Below, piece by piece: positions 26,501 to 38,500 of a stretch of DNA of 64,000 bases (position 1 is its first letter; each line of letters opens with the position of its first letter). The position numbers were made by a program, and so were the translations under genes. The DNA comes from Owenia fusiformis (taxonomy: Eukaryota; Annelida; Polychaeta; Sabellida; Oweniidae), in assembly GCA_903813345.2 (NCBI GenBank), contig CAIIXF020000006.1, positions 37,973,348-38,037,347 of the forward strand, read 5' to 3'. The notes beneath the pieces are model-generated. The model saw only the letters and a program-made list of their open reading frames with translations. It searched no databases and had not been told where the DNA came from.

Positions 26501-29500
26501 AGGGAGACAAATTTAAGGTAAGTGGAATTCTCCCAATTTATTAGTCAGAGCTTGTACACAGCTAGGCCAATTTCTACAGCATAGGGAGACAAATTTAAGG
26601 TAAGTGGAATTCTCCCAATTTATTAGTCAGAGCTTGTACACAGCTAGGCCAATTTCTACAGCATAGGGAGACAAATTTAAGGTAAGTGGAATTCTCCCAA
26701 TTTATTAGTCAGAGCTTGTACACAGCTAGGCCAATTTCTACAGCATAGGGAGACAAATTTAAGGTAAGTGGAATTCTCCCAATTTATTAGTCAGAGCTTG
26801 TACACAGCTAGGCCAATTTCTGCAGCATAGGGAGACAAATTTAAGGTAAGTGGAATTCTCCCAATTTATTAGTCAGAGCTTGTACACAGCTAGGCCAATT
26901 TCTGCAGCATAGGGAGACAAATTTAAGGTAAGTGGAATTCTCCCAATTTATTAGTCAGAGCTTGTACACAGCTAGGCCAATTTCTGCAGCATAGGGAGAC
27001 AAATTTAAGGTAAGTGGAATTCTCCCAATTTATTAGTCAGAGCTTGTACACAGCTAGGCCAATTTCTGCAGCATAGGGAGACAAATTTAAGGTAAGTGGA
27101 ATTCTCCCAATTTATTAGTCAGAGCTTGTACACAGCTAGGCCAATTTCTGCAGCATAGGGAGACAAATTTAAGGTAAGTGGAATTCTCCCAATTTATTAG
27201 TCAGAGCTTGTACACAGCTAGGCCAATTTCTGCAGCATAGGGAGACAAATTTAAGGTAAGTGGAATTCTCCCAATTTATTAGTCAGAGCTTGTACACAGC
27301 TAGGCCAATTTCTGCAGCATAGGGAGACAAATTTAAGGTAAGTGGAATTCTCCCAATTTATTAGTCAGAGCTTGTACACAGCTAGGCCAATTTCTGCAGC
27401 ATAGGGAGACAAGTTTAAGGTAAGTGGAATTCTCCCAATTTATTAGTCAGAGCTTGTACTCAGCTAGGCCAATTTCTGCAGCATAGGGAGACAAATTTAA
27501 GGTAAATAGATACGCATATAGGAGTTTTACGGGAATTAAGAACTGTTGGATGTTTTGTCAGTCACAACATTGTCTTCGAACAAAAATGAAATCTTTGATT
27601 AGTCCATAATAAAAATAGGAACTAAAGTTGTGTTATTCACTGGGATGGAATTGATATCAGGAATATCCTAGGTCATAAAAGGGTAAATATTTGTTTAAGA
27701 AATCAGAAAGAGTTAAGAAAGGAGTAAGATAAAAGCCCATTTGATGAAATATAAAATTCAGCTTTTATTATATGTGAAGAGGGTGTGGGAGGGGGTCATC
27801 TCAGTGAAAAAAATGAGATGAGCATTTTGACATTACTCCATTGTGTAAACATAGACCATTTGTTTGATGGTTGTAGGTACCTTGCCCTTGAGAGCATGTG
27901 TCTACTGGCAACTTCTGAGTTCTCACATGAAGCGGTGAAGACGCATCAGGAGACTGTCATCTCAGCATTGAAGGTACACTCCCTTCAATAAGTTAAATTA
28001 TAAGTTACTGAGTGATTTGAAGTGCAATACAGGATATATTCTGCTCAAGAAATTTCGGTATTGGAACGAGACGAATATATCCTGTATTGCACTTCAAATC
28101 ATTCAATAACGTTTTTTTTTATCATGTGATCCTCTGTATTGCTACTGAGAATGTCCCCTCCGTACCAATAATTTCTGTATTGCGATGGAGATGATCAACG
28201 GGGACAATCTCAGTAGCAATACAGATTGGTACAGCACAAGAACTGACAAGAACTGAGGGCTTCATTTTACAGATCATACAATAAATATCTATATCAACAC
28301 TCCCCCAAATAAGTTTGGTAACTGGAAGTCCCCTTTTGTGTCAGTTATTGAAGCCTGTTTCATGTTTGACAATTTAAAAATTCATCAAATTAGAAAAATT
28401 TGAATGTCTGCAATTTGTGTAGTTTAAAAGAACAAGAAAGAATAAGCCTAATGAAATACATACAGTATTTGTAAGATCTCATTGAGATCTTCTTTCAATG
28501 TGCTTTTGTTTGTTGTTTCAGACGGAAAGAGATGTTAGTGTTCGCCAGAGGGCAGTAGATTTGTTGTACGCCATGTGTGATCGTACTAATGCCCAGGAGA
28601 TTGTGGCTGAGATGTTGGCCTACCTGGAGACTGCAGATTACTCAATAAGGGAAGAAATGGTAGGTTTGCTCTGTCCATTTTTACATCACCAACACAAGTG
28701 TTAAAGTCTCCAACTTTTTTGTGGACTGTAACGGTCTGCATCAGGGGTTGGTATCTGTAGCAAATGGCAGGTGGTGACATTTTGCATGTTAATGCCTTGT
28801 TATAACATATTTTCAAAGTGCTGTATTGTCATTGTATTGTCATTGTATTGTCATTGTCTTCTGCTGTTGAATGTGCAGGCATGTGGGCAGGCAGGCTTCA
28901 CATGAGGCTTCAGGCCCGTAGCCAGGATTTGCCAAGGGGGGGTTCACTTTTTGAAAATTCCAGGGTGGTTCACTTGTGACATTGTTGGACCAAAAATGGC
29001 CAAAATCACTTAAAAAGTGCTCAGAATGGTGAAAAACTGCATGATTTTGAAAGAATTTTTGGCCATCGAACCCCCCTGGCTACGGGCCTGGGCTTGTCAT
29101 CACCAAAGTTCCAGAAAAATCACTTACCTGTTCAAATGGAAATCTTTACAGATGTAAGAGCAGACTAGTGCCAAGATCTGATTAGGTTTTGGGCATGCTG
29201 GGTAAACTACATGGCGTCCATTTTGCTCTTTAACGTGCGATATTTATCACTGGGTGTCTTGTAATATTGTTAAATGGTATGAGTCTAGTTGCACAGCTTG
29301 GTCTATAATGTCATAAAGGCAATTGGCAATCTATACGATGAAAGTATGTATAACAATGAGTGATTAAATTCTGGTTGCAGGTGTTAAAGGTGGCCATTTT
29401 GGCAGAAAAGTATGCAGTTGACTACACCTGGTTTGTGGACACCATTCTCAATCTCATCAGGGTCGCTGGAGATTATGTCAGTGAAGAGGTAAGAATTTGT

Positions 29501-32500
29501 CATCCGACCGATTTAATTCAGTTGTAAAGTTAGTGAAAGTATGCTCATATTAATGTGTTTTTCAAAGAGTTCAAAATTGTGAACAAAATGATAAGGAATT
29601 TGAAAAATAAAATTCATAATTTTCGCTGGTGTGTTATCATGTAATTCAGAAAGTTCACATATTTATAAATTCTTTCCTTGTCTAGTATTTCACATAAATA
29701 TAATGATATGTATTTTTGATGATCTTTGCAGGTTTGGTATCGTGTAATCCAGATAGTAATAAACAGAGATGATGTCCAGGGATATGCCGCCAAAACAGTA
29801 TTTGAAGCTCTCCAAGCCCCAGCTTGCCATGAAAACATGGTGAAAGTTGGCGGTTATATTCTAGGTAAGTTGACCAATAGGCCGAGAATTTAACTGTAAA
29901 GCAGACTATATTGAATTTTTATAAATATAGAAGTGCAGTGTCTTGTGTCCACGCGAGAAGTGGCAATATATTGTGAAGTGTATTTATTTAGTGTTTGGAG
30001 TCAACTGCTGTGACGTATTGTTACATTTTTGTAACCCTTTGAAATAACTTATCAGGTGTTGACATTTTTCATCAGATCTAAATAATCAAATAACTAACCA
30101 CTAATATATTTCGTGATTACTTGTGAATGTGAACATTGTATTTCCAGGTGAATTTGGTAACCTAATAGCAGGTGATCCTAGATCAAGTCCCCTCGTTCAG
30201 TTCCAGCTTCTCCACTCAAAGTTCCACCTGTGTAGTCCCGCCACCAGGGGGCTCTTACTCTCAACCTATGTCAAATTTATCAATCTCTTCCCAGAAATAA
30301 AACCACAAATTCAAGAGGTAAGAATGAATTAAATAAATGATAAAGAAAATTAAAATGGTGCAAAAATTACAAATTTTGATCTACAGATATTTATTACTTA
30401 TTTATAAAAAATGGTGTGAAATGGAGGACTTATGATCCCAACTCCATGATTAAAATTTAATCCATTTAAATTCAAATTTACTCACAAATTACAAAGTTAC
30501 CTCACTTACTGATTACAAGAATGAATGTTTTTCTGTTTGCAGGTGTTTAGGAGTAACAACCAAGTGCGCAATGCAGATGTTGAACTACAGCAGCGTGCAA
30601 TTGAATATCTCCAGTTAACATCTGTCACTTCTACAGATGTACTGGTAAGTCATTTCTAAATATTTCTGATGATTTTTTATTTATCATGCCAAGGTCTGAT
30701 TTTCAAAATATTTTTAATTTCTTCATTTCAGACAATGTTGTGTTCAAAGAATCTAATTTTACCAATTTCAAATTTTTTTTAATTAAGGAGTCCTCGATCC
30801 TGGTCCATAATTCAGTTATAAGTCTGAAGACGTATTGAAACCCCTCAACATGAAAACTAAATAAATTACTGATTTATATTTGATTCCATCACGCAGGCCA
30901 CAGTATTGGAAGAGATGCCCGCATTCCCAGAGAGGGAGTCCTCCATCTTGGCCAAGTTGAAGAAGAAGAAACCAACAGCAGTGAAGGAAGAAGGGGAGAA
31001 GCCAAAGACGATGCCAACAGCACAGGTCAATTCTGGAGCTACCCCTGATGCAAATGTCAATGTTGTAAGTGTAAAGTTCTTTTGGGTTTTGTTTTGCATT
31101 TATCTCATTTGGTCAAAAGCCAACTATGTAGAATTATCATTGCTGAGAATTGTGGTGACATTTTTCTTTCAAATTGAGGTGATACTTTTCTACCATATTC
31201 CTTTCTTCATAAAATCAATTCTTAGTTTTGATAAATCAGTTTGTTTCCAAATTACCAACTAAGAGTTATCATTCTTAATTGGCTTTATTCAATATTCAAT
31301 TCAATTTTGTAAATCTCCTGAGATATACATCTTGTTGAGTAAGCTCTAAAAATATGCATGTATTAGGGATTAATGGATTTTGATTTTCAACATTCTAATT
31401 GTAGAACAATGAATTTCCATACCAGTATTTTTTTAATAGTCTATTCATTGTAGAATAAAACATATTTTCAAACTTTACATGGGGTCTTTAAAGAGCTTGC
31501 CTGTAGTCTAGTTGTCACATTTCTGCATGCAATAATAACAATGCATGCAAATACATTTAGGAACCTGTTGCTAGTTTGTTTCAAACTGACCCTCCTTCAC
31601 AGGCTCCAGCCGCCCCCGCTGCAACCTCAGATGACCTCCTGGGCCTCTCTACCCCCGTGGCAACCTCTGCCCCTCCAAATGCACTCAACAATGGCGGCCC
31701 ACCAGCCTCAGCTGTCTTACTCGATATATTTGGTGACCCAACACCTGCACCACCCACTAGTAATAATGTCGGAGCTGGAGTCGTCGATGAGGAACATTTT
31801 AATAAGTAAGTGTTGTATTGTTCCCAGTGTCGTTGTACAGTGATCTCCACAGGATTTTTTCTCAAGTGGGTGCAAAATTCTCATTTTCACAATTCACACT
31901 GAAATTGGTCGAAAATGCCAAGTTTTCATGATTTTTCTCATTTTCAAGTGGGTGAAAATGGATTTTCAGTTGGGTGCAAGCCTGTTTTTTAAAATCTCAG
32001 GTGGGTGCTGCGCCCACTTGCTTTAATGCTGGTGAGATCACTGTTGTATCATCTAAAGTAATATATATGATAACAATTGCTATGAACTGTTGATATTTTC
32101 ACTCATACAAAGTATTGAAAGGGGTGATACTTACAATGTATTTCAACGCCAGAATAAGCTGGTGACTTGCTTGAAAAAAAGTGTGAATTCCAATTCCTGA
32201 ATTCAGTGTTAAAGACAATTTTTGTCAAAATAGTTTCGTAATTCAAGTACAGTTTAGCCCATTGCTCCAAGAAATGTATTATTTGCTAAATAACCCATGT
32301 TAAATAAAAGGATGAGTGGGCTTTTTTGGTTATTTTATGTCAGACAGAGAATCCTGTCTTATTAATTAAATAACTGTTTCAATTTTTCTTTTTCAGATTT
32401 ATATGTAAAAACTCTGGTGTAATATTTGAAAATAATTTACTGCAAGTTGGTATGAAGTCGGAATACCGCCAGAACCTTGCCCGGGTAACGCTGTTCTATG

Positions 32501-35500
32501 GCAATAAGACAACTACTACCTTCGCAGCTTTTCTGACAGAGGTGTCTTACCCCGGAGATCTGAAAGAAAATATCCTTTTATAAATATGTGCATTTTCAAT
32601 TTGTGCATTTTCAATGTGTGCATTTTCAATGTGTACATTTCCAGTTGTGAATTTTCATTTTAACATGCATATTTTCAATATGTGCATTTTTAATGTGTGA
32701 ATTTCGAAGGTGTGCATTTCCAATGTGTGTATTTTCAACATGTGCATTTATAGTGTGTTTCTGTACTGAATGATAATTATTCTCCCGACTTAAAATGGCA
32801 AAAATTTGCATTAAGGAATTATTTTTCAAAATGTCTCCAGGAAGATGAGGATTAAGAATTAGAAGTTAGTTGACACTTTCTGATATGCTCATCATCAGAG
32901 TGTCAACTGGACACATTGACATGTATTTTTGAATTTGTATTTTCATGAAATCTACAGGGTGGTCAAAAAATATGGAAACCCTGTCGCCATTTTCCTCATA
33001 TCTTTGTCATTTTAGGAAATTACTCCCTAATATTTAGCACATTTGTACATCATTCAATTTCCTACCAGCCTTCCATATTTCATGACCATCAAATTGATAG
33101 TCACAATATTACAGCACTTTAAACAACATGCTCCATTGGCAAATATTGCACTTTCGGCAAACCTGCACCTATCATCTAAAATGTCCCTACCTAACTTCAA
33201 CCTGTGGTGATACACCAAAAAAGAGTGTACGAGAATAACCTCAGGACAACTGCAGACCTCAAAAAGCAGATCATCCATGTCATTCAGGCCATACCTGCTG
33301 AAAAATGTAGTCATATCATTGACAACCTGTTCAGATTTGCCAAAAATTTGTTGAGATATTAATCAATGTACAACTTTATTAAAAAAAAAATCAATGTTTT
33401 TGATTTGTAAAATTTTTGAATTGTAAGTCAATGTACAACTTCGTAAAAAAAATATTGGTAAGAACATGAAATTTTGATGAGATATTCCTTCAGTCCTTAT
33501 ATGATGAAATATTATTAGTCTTTAAATTATCCAAATGAACTACTTGAAAAATTTGTTAGAAATTTTGATGAGATATTCCTTAACTAGCATCAGGGCTAAG
33601 TGTTCAGTTGAAAGATGTTGATCCAACGATAGAAGGTGGAAGTCAAAAACAACAAATTCTGAACTCGGAGTGCATTTCAGAATTCACCATAGCACCTGTA
33701 CTTAGCTTTGAGTTCATGTGAGTAATATTGTGTCACCTTATGGCACCTTGACTTTCAGTTAATGGCACCCAAACTTGATTTCAATTTTAAGCACCTGTAC
33801 TTAGCTTTGAGTTCATGTGAGTAATATTGCATATTGTGTCACCTTATGGCACCTTGACTTTCAGTTTATGGCACCCAAACTTGATTTCAATATGAAGCAC
33901 CTGTACTTAGCTTTGAGTTCATGTGAGTAATATTGTGTCACCTTATGGCACCTTGACGTTCAGTTAATGGCACCCAAACTTGATTTCAATATGAAGCACC
34001 TGTACTTAGCTTTGAGTTCATGTGAGTAATTTTGTGTCACCTTATGGCACCTTGACTTTCAGTTAATGGCACCCAAACTTGATTTCAATATGAAGCACCT
34101 GTACTTAGCTTTGAGTTCATGTGAGTAATATTGTGTCACCTTATGGCACCTTGACGTTCAGTTAATGGCACCCAAACTTGATTTCAATATAAAGCGCCTG
34201 TACTTAGCTTTGAGTTCATGTGAGTAATATTGTGTCACCTTATGGCACCTTGACTTTCAGTTAATGGCACCCAAACTTGATTTCAATTTTAAGCACCTCT
34301 ACTTAGCTTTGAGTTCATGTGAGTAATTTTGTGTCACCTTATGGCACCTTGACGTTCAGTTAATGGCACCCAAACTTGATTTCAATATAAAGCACCTGTA
34401 CTTAGCTTTGAGTTCATGTGAGTAATATTGTGTCACCTTATGGCACCTTGACTTTCAGTTAATGGCACCCAAACTTGATTTCAATTTTAAGCACCTCTAC
34501 TTAGCTTTGAGTTCATGTGAGTAATTTTGTGTCACCTTATGGCACCTTGACGTTCAGTTAATGGCACCCAAACTTGATTTCAATTTTAAGCACCTCTACT
34601 TAGCTTTGAGTTCATGTGAGTAATTTTGTGTCACCTTATGGCACCTTGACGTTCAGTTAATGGCACCCAAACTTGATTTCAATTTTAAGCACCTGTACTT
34701 AGCTTTGAGTTCATGTGAGTAATTTTGTGTATGGGGCAATTTGTGCGTACAGGTTGACGTTTCGATTTTATATGCATTGCTTAAAGTCTCCATTCTGCTA
34801 CCCCATGGCACCTAGACTTTTTTTAATAGCACCCAAACTTGATTTCAATTTTAAGCATCCTAACTTAGCATTCTGTTCAGGTGAGTGCATCACCATTGTA
34901 TTCATATAATGAAATTAATTAGTAATGCCTTGGTCACATTTGCTCCAATTTTCTCTACGACACCCGGCCGATTGAGTATTTTGTTCAAAACTGAACACAA
35001 TGTTGAACAAAACACTCAGGCGGGCGGGCGCCGGCCGATGGATCGGAGCAAATGTGACCAAGGCATAATTTGAAATTTACCTCTGAATAAATCCTTTGCA
35101 ATTTATTACTTATAATCAAATTGATTTTATTGTAAAATCCATCTCAGGAATCAGAAATTCATTTTACAATTGTTTTACTCCCTTTTACAATAAGTTTTAT
35201 GCAGTATTTACTATTCATGTGAATTTTAGGCATTATGTATATATATATATATGTGTGTCTTATGTCTTACCATATTCTCTGTAATTACTTCCTGGGACTC
35301 TTCGAAAATTCAAAAAACCTCATCCTGACCATAATAAGTGCCCCGTTATGAAAGAAGTCAAAAGCTCCCAGTAATTTTATGTATGACAGTTTAAGGCATT
35401 ATTTAGATATTTTAATGCCTCACTTACATGGGTTTTATATCGTATTTACCTGTGTTTTGCATTATTTTAGAAACAACGGTGCCCCGCAAGCATTCAGAGT

Positions 35501-38500
35501 TAAGCTACCTTTGACGGTGAATAAGTTCCTAACTCCGGCAGTAATGAATTCTGAAGATTTCTTCAATAGGTGGAAGTCACTTTCAAGGTAAGGTTTCACT
35601 TATTAAAAATTTATTGAATACCATAGCATTGTTATGGTCTCCAGCATGTTTGTGGATGGTGTACGGTGGTTGGTGTTTGGTGGTCGGGGCCTATAATAAA
35701 TTACAGGTGGTGCCATTTTGCCAATTGTCATTATGGCGATATACCCTAGTAATATATCATATGAAAGCTTATATTTCAAGAAGTTAATGAATTGTTGGAT
35801 GTAATATATCATATGAAAGCTTATATTTCAAGTGGTTAATGAATTGTTGGATGTAATATATCATATGAAAGCTTATTTCAGGAGGTAATGAATTGTTTGA
35901 TATTTTCAGCCCTGGACAAGAATGTCAGAAAATCTTCAAAGCACAACATCCCATGGACACTGAAACCATTAAACTGAAGGTATCGTAACAAACATACAAT
36001 AAAAACATACAATGCATTGTACAAAAAACTTGTGAAGTGGAACGCCTACCTATGTGCGTTGAGAGTAAATCTGTACTGAAAATAACTTGATCAAAGATGT
36101 TGAAATCATTTATTTAGTTCATTGTGTCTAAACTCCATATTTGCAGTTTTCAATTGACTCGATGTTAATTGGCTTAATGTAATGGAACCTGTAACACTTC
36201 CAATTGGAACACTTTAACCTCTTGAATCCCAGGTTCCAAAATCGGTTGAAACCAGAGATTTTTTCATTTTTGCCAGCTTTTGACATTTTACTTTATACAT
36301 ATACAACAGATGGTGCTCATTTTAGTAAAATTAGATGTAGATCATTTCTAGACATTTTAAAACAATTTTTGTGTAAATTGGGTGAAAATTGTTCAAGAAA
36401 GAGCAACTTAGTGAAAAGTTTTGTGACGGATTTTCTCATCACGAGAAATCTTGTCACCCTGGGTAGTCGAGAGGTAAAAGAGGTCTCAGATGTGATTTCA
36501 TTTGACAAAATTCAGTATTTATGTAGTCTTATTTTCTAATAACATAAATAATTGAATATAAATTATGATTTCAGTTACTTGGATTTTGCTTGGGTGTACT
36601 TGATGGGGTTGACCCTAATCCAGTGAACTTTGTGTGCGCATCTATATTACACACGAGGAATCAACAGATTGGCTGTCTCGTTAGATTGGAGCCCAACAAC
36701 CAGGCACAGGTACATGGAAACTTTCTTCGTATAATTGTATGGATTATGTTAGGGGTCAAATGATTGCATGGTATTTTATTATGTTATATACTGTAGATTA
36801 TGATGAAGCCCTAGGGTCTATTATTGGCTTGAAATGGGCAAAGTTAATAAGGAGCGGCTTATAGTTCTGTATCTTTGAACATTTTTTGTTCCCATTGATT
36901 ACATGTTGTCTTTTTCTTGATTTTTACTGTAGTTTTGTAGTTTTTGCCTTGAATTCCTTTAATTAGTTGTTCTTAATAGTTTATTCTTCTATTTTTTACT
37001 AGACCTGCACTTTTAACCATTTTTTATAATTATTATTTATAATTATTATTTTTTATTTGTTTTTATCTGCATGCATGTTATACTTAAAACCAATGAAGAA
37101 ATAAATTATTGGTTTTATAAAACATTGAATACTGTATTCATCTTTAATTTGGCGAATCAAAATTGTAACCATTTTAAATTGTCATCAAAATACTCATTTA
37201 GATTATTAAAAAAAGATTTACGAAGAGACCCCTTGAAAAACACCAGATTGAATAGACAACAGTATGTCCAGTATCCCCAAAAGTCATATAACGCCAAATT
37301 AAAGCGGAATACAGTATTCATTAATTTTTACGTTTATTAACAGATGTTGAGACTAACTGTCAGAACCAGCAAAGATGATGTTTCGAGAATAATGGCAACT
37401 CTTCTCGAGACGCAACTTTAAAACTTTAATATGATCTCCTTTGTCTTGTGGTAGTTTCTTTATCTCGTTACCTATCACTTCTGGTGCACCATTAGAGCTA
37501 GAGACATTCTTAGTTATGAAAATTCTTAAAATGTGTTGCTTGGCAGGCCCATAGCCAGGATTTGCCAAGGGAGGTTCAGTTTTCAAAATTTTCCAGGGGG
37601 GGTTCACATTTGACAATTTTGGCCCAAATATGGCTAAAATCACTTGAGAAGTGCTCAAAATGGTGAAAACCGCATGATTTTGAAAGAATTTTTGGCTGGG
37701 GGGGGGGGGTTCGCCGAACCCGGCCTGCTTGGCCAAACATAAACCAGATAACTCAAAATTTCCCTTTTATCCTTTAAGATAATATCAATGTCTGACTAGG
37801 ACATGAATCCCTCTCATAACTGACTCACACTTAAGCAATTAAATTATAAATACAAAATAGATGGCTCAAATAGTTCCGCTACCTTAAGCCAAACAAATCC
37901 AGTCTGGGAAGTTACTGAAATTACATAACTAAGAATGTCTGTATTTCTTCTCTGCAGCCCATGACAGAATTCACATTGCTTTCACATTTATACATATAGT
38001 TATTTCACATTTTCACATTGCTTTCACATTTATAACATATAGTTATTTCACATTTTCACATAACCATCCAGGTTTCACATTGGTTATTAATTTTCACATT
38101 TATAACAAATAATCCCTTCACATTTTCACATAACCATGCACTGACTTTTCAATTAAAAAATATTATTATGTGTGTATTGAAAATCATTAATTGATGGAAT
38201 ACTTTTTTGTTATTTGTACATGCATAATAGTCCAGTCATTTTTCTTAATCACCAATTAATTAGCTTTGATCATCTGCAGCTTTGCTAATTAAACCAATTA
38301 AATCAAAAATAATTATTTTGATGCTCCTCAATAAAACATACAGTATAACGATTAACTGTATTTGTTCTAATTTGCTCCCTTTTGAATTAATTAAGCACTA
38401 ATATTCATAGCAAATGAGGAACTCATTAGCTAATTAGCCTAATTAACATCTTGCATCAAATCCCCTCTCAATAAACTAGATATACTATTGATTTAAAATT

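Larger units (their letters stand above)
32570..33593 (+). other. U12-type AT-AG intron 17 of AP2A
   Basis: The donor is ATATCCTTTT directly after exon 17 (CTG AAA GAA A). The branch-site motif TTCCTTAAC lies at 33577-33585. The acceptor CAG ends at 33593, about 10 nt from the branch adenosine. These match the minor-spliceosome consensus for donor (ATATCCTT) and branch site (TTCCTTAAC). The join A|GG gives Arg and aligns without gap to vertebrate AP2A ([15 protein letters not shown] in this gene). No GT donor near the exon end keeps the frame. Confidence 0.9.

Noticed and set aside
24808-27501. CRISPR-like regular array
   Set aside because: Direct tandem units without unique spacers, in an animal gene, clearly derived from exon 8.
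27502-27507. The last GTAAAT as the true AP2A exon 8 donor
   Set aside because: Using it would include the whole array with a stop codon right after the first exon end; only the first donor preserves the conserved protein.
37353-37736. A 127-codon - strand frame
   Set aside because: It covers the antisense of AP2A exon 22a and a MITE.
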